A stretch of DNA of 59,924 nucleotides from Paenibacillus oenotherae. Its GTDB lineage: Bacteria > Bacillota > Bacilli > Paenibacillales > Paenibacillaceae. The position numbers were made by a program, and so were the translations under genes. The stretch covers positions 1 through 59,924 of the forward strand of contig NZ_JAHZIJ010000026.1 in the NCBI RefSeq assembly GCF_019443105.1, in the 5' to 3' direction. The notes below the pieces were generated by a model. It ran no database searches. It had not been told where the DNA came from and saw nothing but the letters and a program-made list of their open reading frames with translations. Shown here one piece after another: positions 43,720-52,870 of this stretch (its first letter is position 1; the number at the start of each line of letters is the position of its first letter).

Positions 43720-45525
43720 TTATACGGGTTCGGATTGCTTCTGCGGGAATTGCAGCTCGTAGAGCTGCTTGTACTTGCCCCCATTGGCAATCAAGGATTC
43801 ATGTGTGCCGGATTCTAATAGCTGTCCTTTGTCGAGGACAAAGATGCGGTCGGCCCGCTGAATCGTTGATAATCGGTGGGCGATGACAAGGGAAGTCCGG
43901 TCCGCCAATAGATGGACTAATGCATCTTGTATGGCTTTCTCCGATTCCGTGTCAAGGGAGGAGGTCGCTTCATCGAGAATGATTAGCCGCGGATCCTTCA
44001 GTATAGCTCGCGCAATGGAAAGCCGCTGCTTCTGGCCGCCGGAGAGCTTGACCCCGCGTTCACCGATCGGGGATTCGTAACCGAGAGGGAACGACATAAT
44101 GAAGTCATGCGCATGAGCAGCCCGTGCAGCAGCTTCGACCTCCTCATCGGTTGCATCCGGTTTGCCATACACCATATTCTCGCGTATCGTGCCGTTAAGC
44201 AGCACAATATCCTGTGAAACAATCCCCATTTGCCTTCGCAGTGAGGCAAGCCCGACATCTGTCAGCGGGTGGCCGTCTATGGTGATCGATCCTTGCTGCG
44301 GGTCATAGAAACGAGTCATTAGATGGGTGATTGTTGACTTGCCCGCTCCGGATGAACCGACGATGGCAGTCACTTTGCCCGCCTCTAGCTCGAAGTTGAA
44401 CTGGTCGAGAACAGGTACTCCCGTATTGTAGGCAAAGCTGACATCGTGAAATTGAACATGTCCCCGCACATTGGCCAGCTCCAGTGCATTCTCTTTCTCT
44501 ACAACCTTTGATTTCGTCTCCAAAATCTCCATAATTCTCTCATACGCTGCCGCAGATTGCTGAATCGTATTCAAGGTCCGGCTGAATCGGCGTACCGGAT
44601 TTTGCAGCAGCCGCAAATAGGCGAGAAAGGCGACAATCGTACCCACTGTAAGCTTGCCGTCCATAGTTCCCTTGGCACCGAGTATAAGCACGATGGCGAG
44701 TCCGGCGAATATAAGCATGTCGATAATGGGCTCGTAGACTGCACGAAGCTTGACGGCAGCAATATTTGCGTTCATATTATTGCGGCTCCTGACTGCGAAC
44801 CGTTCCGTCTCATATTCCTCCGTGGAGAACGATTTCATCAGTCTGATGGAGGATAATGTATCCTGAAGATGATTCGTAACCTCGGCTACGGACTCCTGAA
44901 TTTTCTTGAATGCGGCGCGTATTCGCTTGGAGAAGAAGCGTGTCGTAATAATCATGACCGGGAAGGTCGCCAGCACGACAAGCGTAAGCTGCCAATCCAT
45001 CCACATCATATAAGCTGCTACAGCAATAAAGGTGAACAGATCGGTTACGATGGACATCATGCCTGAAGAGACGAGCTGTTGAAGCATGCCGACATCGCTA
45101 GTAACGCGCGACATGAGATCGCCTGTCCGGTTGCGGTCGAAGAAGCTGACATCCAGCATTTGGAGATGCCGGTACAGCTGATTGCGCAGCTGGTACACTG
45201 CATTCTGGCCAATGGTTGCCATAACTATGCTGCTTAAATAGTTGAAGATGGCGAGCAGAACCGCTGTCCCAAGCACACCTAGCGCAATCCATACAAGGCC
45301 ATCATACCTTTTTTCGGGGATAAGGCGGTCAATGGTATATTGGGACAATTGCGGGATAACAAATTCAAGCAGGGACACGGCAATAATGGAGACGGCGGCA
45401 ATAACGAGCAGTCCCCACTGGGAGCGCACTTGAAAGAAGATCCGTTTGTACATGTTCCAGATACTGCCTGACTTTGGCTTTGCTTGCCCTTGAACCGTGC
45501 GATAATTGGGAATACCGTGCTGCAT
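43720..45525 (-). CDS. ABC exporter (homodimeric type), PadR-controlled
   Basis: The 601-residue half-exporter has six membrane helices (about 35-320) and an intact ATPase: Walker A GSSGAGKST, signature LSGGQKQRLSIARAIL, Walker [13 protein letters not shown] and H-loop VIAHRLST. With all catalytic residues present it can act as a homodimer, like BmrA/LmrA-type drug exporters. The ATG at 45525 lies seven bases after the stop of the PadR gene, so the two genes form an operon with the repressor first. The inferred role is efflux of a compound sensed by the PadR protein. Confidence 0.85.
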   Translation of the reverse strand: MQHGIPNYRTVQGQAKPKSGSIWNMYKRIFFQVRSQWGLLVIAAVSIIAVSLLEFVIPQLSQYTIDRLIPEKRYDGLVWIALGVLGTAVLLAIFNYLSSIVMATIGQNAVYQLRNQLYRHLQMLDVSFFDRNRTGDLMSRVTSDVGMLQQLVSSGMMSIVTDLFTFIAVAAYMMWMDWQLTLVVLATFPVMIITTRFFSKRIRAAFKKIQESVAEVTNHLQDTLSSIRLMKSFSTEEYETERFAVRSRNNMNANIAAVKLRAVYEPIIDMLIFAGLAIVLILGAKGTMDGKLTVGTIVAFLAYLRLLQNPVRRFSRTLNTIQQSAAAYERIMEILETKSKVVEKENALELANVRGHVQFHDVSFAYNTGVPVLDQFNFELEAGKVTAIVGSSGAGKSTITHLMTRFYDPQQGSITIDGHPLTDVGLASLRRQMGIVSQDIVLLNGTIRENMVYGKPDATDEEVEAAARAAHAHDFIMSFPLGYESPIGERGVKLSGGQKQRLSIARAILKDPRLIILDEATSSLDTESEKAIQDALVHLLADRTSLVIAHRLSTIQRADRIFVLDKGQLLESGTHESLIANGGKYKQLYELQFPQKQSEPV

Positions 45526-45532
45526 CGTGGGC

Positions 45533-46165
45533 TCACTCCGCTTCCGTGCGGCCCGAATCGGAATGCTGCTCAAGAAACGCCGCCAGTTGAATTTGAATAT
45601 CGTGCACGATTTGTCGGAGCTGCTCTTGTGAATGGCTTTGACCCTCCGTCATATGCTCTGCAGCGGCTAATTGCTGGATCAGCTTATAGGAGTCTGCCGA
45701 CAGGCCAAGCTTTCTTCGGACTCGCTCATGCCTGTACAGGTCATCCGCAGCGATAACGCCCCTGGCAGGTCTCCGGTCATAAGCGCAGGATTCCTCCGTT
45801 TCCGGCTTCTGCCCCAGAAGGGAGCGGCCCTCATCCGTAATCTGATAGACCTTCTTGCCCTCATTCTCATAAACCGTTATAAGCGAACGATCTTCCAGCA
45901 TCTGCAGTGTAGGGTAGATCGTGCCGGCGCTTGGTATGTACAAGCCTCCAGACTGCTCCTCCAGCGCCTTCATCATTTGATAACCGTGCATCGATTGTTG
46001 TGTTAGAAGCTCAAGAAGCGCGAATTTGACACCGCCTCTGCCGAAATACCTGCGACGGCCTCCTCCACGGTAATGTCCGCGTGAGCAGTCATGCTCCTCA
46101 TGATCGTAGGAGCTGCTGTCACGGTTATGTTGTGAACGGGAATGATCATTTGTTCCATCCCACAT
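45533..46165 (-). CDS. PadR-family transcriptional regulator with His-rich N-terminus
   Basis: The 210-residue protein has an unusual N-terminal extension rich in His, Asp, Ser, Arg and Cys (about 1-45), then a PadR winged helix (FALLELLTQQSMHGYQMMKAL, GTIYPTLQMLEDRSLI, VYQITDEGRSLL) and a C-terminal helical dimerisation part. The start at 46165 follows AGGAGGG. Two copies of TACGATATATCGTA-type palindromes cover its own promoter. It is therefore expected to repress itself and the ABC exporter. The extension could bind metal, which is only a suggestion from composition. Confidence 0.85.
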   Translation of the reverse strand: MWDGTNDHSRSQHNRDSSSYDHEEHDCSRGHYRGGGRRRYFGRGGVKFALLELLTQQSMHGYQMMKALEEQSGGLYIPSAGTIYPTLQMLEDRSLITVYENEGKKVYQITDEGRSLLGQKPETEESCAYDRRPARGVIAADDLYRHERVRRKLGLSADSYKLIQQLAAAEHMTEGQSHSQEQLRQIVHDIQIQLAAFLEQHSDSGRTEAE

Positions 46166-46186
46166 TGAAAACCCTCCTAGATTAAA

Positions 46187-46240
46187 TACGATATATCGTA
46201 AAGTATTATCTAATTTAAACGATATATCGTATTGTGTCAA
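46187..46240 (-). promoter_or_regulatory. PadR operon promoter with two operators
   Basis: On the minus strand TTGACA (46240-46235) and TAAATT (46217-46212) are 17 bases apart. Operator A, TACGATATATCGTA, lies at 46187-46200, beyond the start of transcription. Operator B, AACGATATATCGTA when read with its flank, covers 46218-46231, within the spacer. The shared 12-bp core ACGATATATCGT is a perfect palindrome. Confidence 0.85.
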
Positions 46241-46345
46241 ATCGGCAGCCCGATCGCCTGATTCGCCTGAGCATAGGTGGTTAAAATGTTGCTGAAAAGG
46301 GTAACATGAACAAGTCTGATTATCTTGGCAAAGGAGATTGATCAT

Positions 46346-46945
46346 ATGAGCCATTCATTCTTTGAGTCGGTAAAGAAACGGCGCACCATCTATGGAATTA
46401 GCAAAGATTCCGTTATTAGCGATGAACAGCTGGAGAAGCTGGTTGGTGAGGCAGTACTGCATACACCATCTGCTTTTAATTCGCAGAGCGCTCGTGTAGT
46501 GCTGCTCCTGAAGGACAAGCATGACAAGCTGTGGGATATTACTGAGGAGACGCTTAAAGCGATCGTTCCTGCGGACAGCTTCGCGTCAACAGCTGAGAAG
46601 ATGGCGGCCTTCCGCAGCGGATACGGAACGGTGCTATTCTTCGAGGATCAGACCGTCATTCAAGGTCTGCAAGAGCAGTATGCTGCCTATAAGGATAATT
46701 TCCCGTTATGGTCGCAGCATTCCTCAGGCATGCTTCAATTCGTTGTCTGGACTGCGCTGGAGCTGGAAGGCTATGGCGCTTCGCTGCAGCATTATAATCC
46801 ATTGATCGACGAGAAAGTGGGCAAGGAATGGGACATTCCTTCGAGCTGGAAGCTGATCGCAGAGATGCCATTCGGCAAGCCGACCGCACCGGCGGGAGAG
46901 AAAACGTTCGAGCCGCTGGAGAAGAGGCTGAAGGTATTTAAGTAA
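46346..46945 (+). CDS. Nitroreductase-family protein (Frm2/Hbn1-like)
   Basis: The 199-residue FMN enzyme has the nitroreductase features of the short Frm2-like group: SVKKRRTIYGI at the start, HTPSAFNSQSARVVLLL, YGTVLFFEDQTVI and GASLQHYNPLID. Such enzymes use NAD(P)H to reduce nitro compounds or quinones and respond to fatty acid or redox stress in other organisms. AAAGGAG nine bases before the ATG at 46346 sets the start. It is divergent from the PadR operon and may be controlled by the same operator region. Confidence 0.8.
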   Translation: MSHSFFESVKKRRTIYGISKDSVISDEQLEKLVGEAVLHTPSAFNSQSARVVLLLKDKHDKLWDITEETLKAIVPADSFASTAEKMAAFRSGYGTVLFFEDQTVIQGLQEQYAAYKDNFPLWSQHSSGMLQFVVWTALELEGYGASLQHYNPLIDEKVGKEWDIPSSWKLIAEMPFGKPTAPAGEKTFEPLEKRLKVFK

Positions 46946-46986
46946 GGAGCAGCGGCCGCGAGTAACACATAAGCCGATGATAGGAG

Positions 46987-47020
46987 AAGAAGCTTGAGCA
47001 ATCAGGCTTCTTTGTTATTT
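46987..47020 (+). terminator. Terminator after the nitroreductase gene
   Basis: AAGAAGCTTGA (46987-46997) pairs with TCAGGCTTCTT (47002-47012) and a T-rich tract follows. Confidence 0.75.
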
Positions 47021-47194
47021 TATAGGACAATTTGAGTGGAATAAGCTGGAAGTTGACAGGCGGCCGTGGTAGTATTGGAGTAGCAGAATATAGAAGTTGA
47101 ACGATTGAAATGAACGGGCAGGCTGCTGCTCAAGAGATGCTCTTGCGAGCAAGATAGAACGGTACGAATATCAACGATAGCGGGATGTGAATCT

Positions 47195-47767
47195 ATGATG
47201 CAATTTAACGAGCTGGAAGGAGAAAGAGTCAAGCTTATCCCCCTTGTGGCTGATCATTTAACGGAATTGTATGCATGCTCCAAGCATCCCGAGATATGGT
47301 TGAATTATCCTCTCCAGATAGCAAGTATGGAGGATATGAGCCTTTTTATTGAAGGGGCGCTGAAAGGGAGAGAAAGAGGAGAGCAATTTCCTTATGTCGT
47401 TTATGACAAACAGCTGCAGCGAATTATCGGATCGACAAGATATTTGCGCATATCGGAAGAGAATCGCAACCTTAACATTGGTTCTACCTGGCTCATACCT
47501 CACGTATGGCGAACAAGTGTTAATACAGAGGCCAAATACTTAATGCTGCGATACGCATTCGAGACACTGCAGGTCGTTCGGGTGGAGATCATTACAACGC
47601 CTGACAATGAACGGTCGCAACGAGCGATTGAACGGCTGGGTGCGGTCAGGGAAGGACTGTTCCGGCAGAAATACAATCGTACGGATTATATTGTTTACAG
47701 TATTATAGATTCGGAATGGGACAGAGTTAAGCAATCTTTGAATGATAGACTGGGGCTGGCCATTTGA
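47195..47767 (+). CDS. GNAT acetyltransferase, RimJ/RimL type
   Basis: The 190-residue protein starts NELEGERVKLIPLVADHL, typical of RimJ/RimL-like enzymes. NIGSTWLIPHVWRTSVNTEAK is the acetyl-CoA region and RVEIITTPDNERSQRAIERLGAVREG is the usual motif-B end. It would acetylate a protein N-terminus or a small amine. It starts a plus-strand group of four small genes with short gaps (12, -4 and 38 bases). Confidence 0.82.
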   Translation: MMQFNELEGERVKLIPLVADHLTELYACSKHPEIWLNYPLQIASMEDMSLFIEGALKGRERGEQFPYVVYDKQLQRIIGSTRYLRISEENRNLNIGSTWLIPHVWRTSVNTEAKYLMLRYAFETLQVVRVEIITTPDNERSQRAIERLGAVREGLFRQKYNRTDYIVYSIIDSEWDRVKQSLNDRLGLAI

Positions 47768-47779
47768 TAAGGGAGATCT

Positions 47780-48427
47780 ATGAACTGTTACTATCACGAG
47801 GATAATTCAAGTATTCGGGAATGTTTAGGATGCAAGAAGCATCTCTGCTCGGAATGTGTACATAACGATTATTCTGATTATTGCTGGAGCTGTGGTCTTG
47901 AATATATGAATCAGACGGTGTCGGGGGCGGATTGGAGCGCAGAAGGCAGTTCTGTTACGAGCAGCAAATTTTTCAAGTTTGCAGTGCGGCAATTCGTTGG
48001 GACAGGATGCGCCTGGATAACGGTTTTATTATTGAGTACCGCTTATTATTGGAGTAACAACGATGTCTCGTTTGCTTTGTTCATAGTCACGGCTAGTTTT
48101 ATCTTGGCGATTCCTTTTTTTACCTATGGTTTATTGTCTGCACTGCTCATTGAGATTTTTTTGTCCGTAGCCAAGCTGAAACAATGGTATTGGAAATTGA
48201 TGTTGTATTTATTAATGGGGTTGTGCGCTCCTTGGGTGGGATTTATCGATATTGATCATAAGTTGTGGCCCGTGCTAATCGGCTGCTTATGTGTATCCCT
48301 GATCTATTACATATACCAAATGATCAGTATATCTCCCGTCGCGCAGACGATCCTTGCCATTACTACTGCGGTTTTATTATTCCCGTCGCTATTATTATTC
48401 TTTACCTTATTGGGGGAATCCATATGA
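47780..48427 (+). CDS. Membrane protein with N-terminal B-box-type zinc finger
   Basis: The N-terminus has eight metal ligands (C3, H6, C15, C18, C23, C26, C35, C38) in the order of a B-box-like zinc-binding module for two metal ions. Five hydrophobic helices follow between about 65 and 210. The whole is 215 residues. Zinc-finger-plus-membrane proteins of this kind are common in Bacillales and of unknown function. The next gene starts within its stop codon (ATGA). Confidence 0.75.
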   Translation: MNCYYHEDNSSIRECLGCKKHLCSECVHNDYSDYCWSCGLEYMNQTVSGADWSAEGSSVTSSKFFKFAVRQFVGTGCAWITVLLLSTAYYWSNNDVSFALFIVTASFILAIPFFTYGLLSALLIEIFLSVAKLKQWYWKLMLYLLMGLCAPWVGFIDIDHKLWPVLIGCLCVSLIYYIYQMISISPVAQTILAITTAVLLFPSLLLFFTLLGESI

Positions 48428-48957
48428 CAACATTAATGGATGATGTACTGAATCAGATGAATAAGCAGCTTGCCCGAATTGAGACGAGCTTAAACCGGCT
48501 GACAGAAGAACAGGTATGGCGGAAGCTTCATCCTGATACGAATAGTGTGGCCAATCTATGCTTCCATTTGGCGGGCAATGAATACCAGCATTTCGTCAGC
48601 GGAATTGGCGGGAAACCTTTTATACGGCAACGCTCGGAGGAATTCAATCTTGCCGGCGGCAAGTCAAAGGCGGAGATCTTGGATCAGCTCAAGGCTGTTA
48701 GAGAAGAATCGGCAATCATCCTCGGTCAGTTGACGAATGAGGATTTATTGCGGGAGGTTCAGGTCTATTATGACGCGGACGATTGGCAGCGTATGATGGC
48801 TGGAAGTGGCGCCGAGACTGAGCCTTATTATATAAGGCCGATTCGGAATCACTTGTTCGCTGTAGCGGAGCATTATGGCTACCATACCGGGCAAATCGTA
48901 TATATGACCAAGCTGATGCAGGCAGGCGGCATGAATATTGCGGGATATGCCCATTAA
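48424..48957 (+). CDS. DinB/DUF1572-like protein
   Basis: The 177-residue protein has the four-helix DinB-like fold. The metal-ligand histidines are expected in NLCFHLAGNEYQHF and in VAEHYGYHTGQIVYM. DinB-like proteins include thiol-dependent S-transferases using bacillithiol, and damage-induced proteins of unknown activity. No SOS box precedes it. Its start overlaps the stop of the membrane protein gene by four bases, which indicates coupled translation. Confidence 0.8.
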   Translation: MTTLMDDVLNQMNKQLARIETSLNRLTEEQVWRKLHPDTNSVANLCFHLAGNEYQHFVSGIGGKPFIRQRSEEFNLAGGKSKAEILDQLKAVREESAIILGQLTNEDLLREVQVYYDADDWQRMMAGSGAETEPYYIRPIRNHLFAVAEHYGYHTGQIVYMTKLMQAGGMNIAGYAH

Positions 48958-48995
48958 CTTTCTCGGCTCAACAGAAATTGAAAGGATTGAACAGC

Positions 48996-49439
48996 ATGAA
49001 TCATGATGACGGGTCATCGTTATGGATTACCGCTGAATGGTGCGAGGAAGAGGTCAACTATGTACGTGATCAGCTCGTCAGCTTTAACCGGGAGCAGGCG
49101 CCAGCATCTACGGGGCTTGCAGATTACGAAACGGTCAACGTCTTGTTGAAGGATCGTACGGGCCAGGTTCAAGGGGGAGTGCTCGGCCAGATCTTCTGCT
49201 CCGTGCTGTACATTGGCATTCTGTGGATTGATGAGAACCACCGCAAGGGCGGCTATGGGGGCAAGCTGCTGCATGCAGCAGAAGAAATAGCCAAGGGCAA
49301 GGGTTGCGGAATGCTGCATCTGGACACCTTCAGCTTTCAGGCGCCGGATTTTTATTTGAAGCACGGATTCCAAATATTCGGCACATTAGAGGGATACTCG
49401 GGCGGTATTAAGCGCTTCTATCTGAAAAAGGATTTATGA
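48996..49439 (+). CDS. GNAT family acetyltransferase
   Basis: The 147-residue protein has a GNAT core with LGQIFCSVLYIGILWIDENH and the coenzyme A loop HRKGGYGGKLLHAAEEIAKG, then APDFYLKHGFQIFGTL. The start at 48996 was preferred to one at 48978 because the AAAGGATTG stretch precedes it with plausible spacing. It is the last gene of the four-gene group and is followed by a terminator. Confidence 0.8.
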   Translation: MNHDDGSSLWITAEWCEEEVNYVRDQLVSFNREQAPASTGLADYETVNVLLKDRTGQVQGGVLGQIFCSVLYIGILWIDENHRKGGYGGKLLHAAEEIAKGKGCGMLHLDTFSFQAPDFYLKHGFQIFGTLEGYSGGIKRFYLKKDL

Positions 49440-49481
49440 ATAGTAGACGACATTCTTAAAATTGAACGATAATGCGAAGGC

Positions 49482-49513
49482 GAGGGCCATCCGACCAGGG
49501 ATGGTTCTCTTTC
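49482..49513 (+). terminator. Terminator after the GNAT gene
   Basis: GAGGGCCATCC (49482-49492) pairs, with two G-U pairs, with GGATGGTTCTC (49499-49509), followed by TTTC. Confidence 0.65.
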
Positions 49514-49640
49514 TGCTGCTTGCGGTTATTGGGGTCTACCCTTCGCATGATAATGCACATTGCTGGGTAATCTATGGTGGAATTAGGAAGGCGTTGCTTA
49601 TATTCGCATTCGATGAATGAAGGAGAGGGGGAGCTAACGT

Positions 49641-51821
49641 ATGCGTAACAATCCGTTTCATGTTTTTGTCCAGGATGTCCGTCTGTTTCTCAAGAGCCCG
49701 ATGCTGATTGTCACCTTTGTCGCCGTTGCCTGTATCCCGGTTCTGTATGCCGGCTTCCTGATTAAAGGGGCATGGGATCCTTACGGCAAGCTGAATGAGC
49801 TCCCTGTAGCAGTTGTCAATATGGATACGGGAGCGGTCCTTGAGGGAGAGAAGATGGAGGTCGGCAAGGACTTCGTCGAGGAGCTCAAGAAGAATCGCAG
49901 CTTCGGCTGGCGATTCGTAAGCGAGGAGGATGCGCGGGCTGGAATGGTCAACAATGTCTATTACGCGACCATTACCATTCCAACCGAGTTTTCAGCGGAT
50001 GTGGCATCCTTGACGGGTGACATGCCCAAACAGGCGGAGCTTATCTACGAGTCCAACAGCTATTATAATTTTGTAGCAGGGCAAATTAGCGAGAATGCAA
50101 CGAAGGAGCTGCGGACGAAGCTTTCGCAGCATTTGACAGAAGCGTATTCGCGAAGTATCGTTACCCAGTTTCAAACGTTATCAAGCGGGCTAGGCGACGC
50201 CAGCGAAGGAGCAGCCAAGCTGAATAAAGGAGCTCTTGAGCTTAAAGATGGAGCGGTGAAGGTCGCTGACAATTTGAATGGGCTGGAGGCTGGAGCCAGG
50301 AAGCTCAACAGCAGTGTCAGCCAGCTTCACAGCGGTGCGGTTAAGCTGCATAACGGAGTTTCGGAATTAGTTAATGGCACTAATAAACTTGGCGATGGAG
50401 TGTCAAAGCTATCTGCTGCGAATGGGCAGCTTCAGAGGGGCGCAGACGAGCTGGTAGGGGGAACTAAAGCCTTCGAAGCCGGCATTCGTGATTCCAGGGA
50501 TGGGGCTGATCGACTAACAGAAGGGCTGCAATCGGCTGCGAAAGGGAGCAGCCAGCTGGAAGCGGGACTTGCCTCCTCCGTCACTGCAAGCGAGAAGCTG
50601 AAGGATGGATCGGCAGGTGTAGCAGAAGGACTGCGACGGCTGATTGAAAGCAATGCGGAGCTTGCGGGCGATTCGGAACTCCAGAAGCTGCTTGAGATGA
50701 GCCAGGCTGTGGCAGCAGGCTCACAAGAGCTGACGAGCGGACAGTCCAAGCTGCTTGATGGCAGCAGAACGTTGAACCGGGCTCAGCAGCTGCTGCTGAA
50801 GGGCAGTCAGAGTATTAGCAGTGGCCAAGCGGAGCTGCTTCAAGGGATCCGGCAATTGCAGAACGGCGGGGTCAAGCTGAGCGACGGGTTAAAAGAGTAC
50901 AGCGCCAGCTTCACTCCGCTCAAAACAGGCATAGACAAGGCTGCGGCAGGCGCTCGCCAGCTCAGCGCAGGCAGCCAGCGCCTTGAAGCGGGCTTGAGCT
51001 TGCTCAGCGAGGGCAGCGGGGAGCTTGCAGCAGGTGCAACGCAGCTTCATGCAGGCGGGGTGAAGCTGAGTGGCGGCGCTGTTCAATTGACGGAGGGAAC
51101 CGATGAATTAGCGGTTAAATTAAGCCATGCTGCTCAGGAAACAGCAGCATTAAAGGCTGATGACCGTACCCTTAATCTGTTCAGCCATCCTGTCGAGGTC
51201 AAGGCCAACGATGATCGTCATATTAAGAAATACGGATATGGGATCGCCCCTTACTTCCTATCCATCGCTTTATTCGCTGGGTCGCTTATCTTCACCACGG
51301 TGTTCTCGCCGCGCAACTCCTCCGCCTTGGATGCGGCTGGCATGCGGCTGTTTGTCAGCAAAGCGATAACCTTCGGCATGATGAGTCTGGCCCAGTCGCT
51401 TATTGTCTGCACGTTTCTTGCCTTTGTTCTGGGATTGAAGGTGCAGAGCATCCCACTGTTTTATCTATTCACGATAATAACAGGCTTCGCCTTTATGTTC
51501 ATCTGTCAGGCTGCCGTAACCTGGTTTGACCAGCCGGGCCGGTTTCTGGTTCTGCTGCTGATGATCTTCCAACTTGTGTCCAGCGCAGGCACCTTCCCGC
51601 TAGAGCTGCTCCCGGGCTGGGCCAAAGCCATTCATCCGTGGATGCCGATGACTTACAGCATTCGCGGCTTCCGGGATGTGATCTCCAGCGGCGATTATTC
51701 TGATCTGTGGAGGCAAGCCGGACATCTGGCCATCTATTGCGTGTTCTTCTTCGTACTGACACTCGTCTATTTTCTTATTCGGCGAGAGGGCCGGGTGCAA
51801 GAGCAGCAGATGCCCGCATAG
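49641..51821 (+). CDS. YhgE/Pip-type membrane protein
   Basis: The 726-residue protein has one N-terminal membrane helix (about 22-44), a large external region and five or six C-terminal helices (about 535-715). The external part, residues 180-510, is a long series of short repeats of the type L-x-x-G-A-x-x-L, which form rod-like helical structure in phage-infection protein (Pip) and YhgE. The C-terminal domain resembles ABC-2 permeases. Related proteins assist type VII secretion (EsaA) or act as phage receptors in Lactococcus. No other secretion gene is near, so the role here is open. Confidence 0.85.
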   Translation: MRNNPFHVFVQDVRLFLKSPMLIVTFVAVACIPVLYAGFLIKGAWDPYGKLNELPVAVVNMDTGAVLEGEKMEVGKDFVEELKKNRSFGWRFVSEEDARAGMVNNVYYATITIPTEFSADVASLTGDMPKQAELIYESNSYYNFVAGQISENATKELRTKLSQHLTEAYSRSIVTQFQTLSSGLGDASEGAAKLNKGALELKDGAVKVADNLNGLEAGARKLNSSVSQLHSGAVKLHNGVSELVNGTNKLGDGVSKLSAANGQLQRGADELVGGTKAFEAGIRDSRDGADRLTEGLQSAAKGSSQLEAGLASSVTASEKLKDGSAGVAEGLRRLIESNAELAGDSELQKLLEMSQAVAAGSQELTSGQSKLLDGSRTLNRAQQLLLKGSQSISSGQAELLQGIRQLQNGGVKLSDGLKEYSASFTPLKTGIDKAAAGARQLSAGSQRLEAGLSLLSEGSGELAAGATQLHAGGVKLSGGAVQLTEGTDELAVKLSHAAQETAALKADDRTLNLFSHPVEVKANDDRHIKKYGYGIAPYFLSIALFAGSLIFTTVFSPRNSSALDAAGMRLFVSKAITFGMMSLAQSLIVCTFLAFVLGLKVQSIPLFYLFTIITGFAFMFICQAAVTWFDQPGRFLVLLLMIFQLVSSAGTFPLELLPGWAKAIHPWMPMTYSIRGFRDVISSGDYSDLWRQAGHLAIYCVFFFVLTLVYFLIRREGRVQEQQMPA

Positions 51822-51877
51822 CCGTGTTGTCCAGCTGTGACGGCGGACAGCCGATTGTTCAAGCGCAGACGGACATG

Positions 51878-52684
51878 CTAAGCAGAGAATTGGAACTGTT
51901 CATTCAACCAGTGGACAGCAAGCTGGAACCAGGTCCCGCAATGGCTCATCCGTTCCCCGACCTCTTCGTTGCACATCGATAACCCGTGATGGCCCTTCTC
52001 ATAAAGATGGGCCTCGAAGGGGATGCCCGCTCTTCTCAAGGCAGCGATAAACAACAGGCTGTTCTCGATCGGCACGAGATCGTCCTCGCCCGTATGCCAT
52101 ATGAAGGTCGGCGGTGTCTGCTCCGATACCCTTTTTTCGAGAGAGTAGAACCTGTTGTTCTCTTCATCATAGTCATAGCCAGTCAGGTTGTAGAAGGAGC
52201 CTCGATGGGCATATTCGCCCGATGTGATGACAGGATAAGCAAGGATCAGAGCATTCGGCTTGTTCAGTCCGCCCTTCGTATCCAATTTCAATTGAAGCTG
52301 CTCGTGGTTCCACAGTACACCCAGGCTCCCTGCCAGATGCCCGCCTGCTGAAAAGCCGCACACCGCAATTTTGTCCGGATCAATATTCCACTGCTCATTA
52401 TTCTCTCTAAGCAGCATCATAGCCGTGCTGAGTTCAATGAGGGGCTGCAGCTCGCGCGCCTGTTCCTCAACAGAATAGCGTAAAATAAACGCTTGATAGC
52501 CTTGGGCCAAAAAGCTCAGCGCTACAGGATCTGATTCGCGCTCTGATACAAAGCTGTAACCGCCGCCGGGACAGATGATAATTGCAGGCCGGTTGTGCCT
52601 GTGCGGCATCTCCGTGGAACGGTCATGTATATATCCCGTCAGTACTGCACCCTTATTGCTAATTGCCACGCTTATCTTCTCCAT
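51878..52684 (-). CDS. Alpha/beta hydrolase, acetyl-xylan-esterase-like
   Basis: The 268-residue protein has the BD-FAE/esterase layout: AIIICPGGGYSFVSERE (oxyanion region), the nucleophile elbow VCGFSAGGHLAG, the acid in WHTGEDDLVP and the histidine in YEKGHHGLS. No signal peptide is present, so it acts in the cell, perhaps on acetylated oligosaccharides taken up from plant material. GGAGG lies close to the ATG (52684). Transcribed alone, divergent from the next gene. Confidence 0.85.
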   Translation of the reverse strand: MEKISVAISNKGAVLTGYIHDRSTEMPHRHNRPAIIICPGGGYSFVSERESDPVALSFLAQGYQAFILRYSVEEQARELQPLIELSTAMMLLRENNEQWNIDPDKIAVCGFSAGGHLAGSLGVLWNHEQLQLKLDTKGGLNKPNALILAYPVITSGEYAHRGSFYNLTGYDYDEENNRFYSLEKRVSEQTPPTFIWHTGEDDLVPIENSLLFIAALRRAGIPFEAHLYEKGHHGLSMCNEEVGERMSHCGTWFQLAVHWLNEQFQFSA

Positions 52685-52870
52685 AGAACCTCCCGATTCC
52701 CGATTTCATTGGTTTGACGGCTTCAGTATAGCATAATTCCACGGTAAATATAGCCTGATGACGCTGTAGTTTAGTACAGTGCCGCTGCCGGCTTCGTTTT
52801 GCTTTTGCACCTTTGCTTGGTGTATAACTGGGAATGAGGAAGGCAGGCGATTGGCATCGAACGCAAATTA

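Noticed and set aside
45740-46006. Plus-strand frame inside the PadR gene
   Set aside because: Antisense shadow; the minus-strand PadR motifs and the ribosome binding site at 46165 define the gene.
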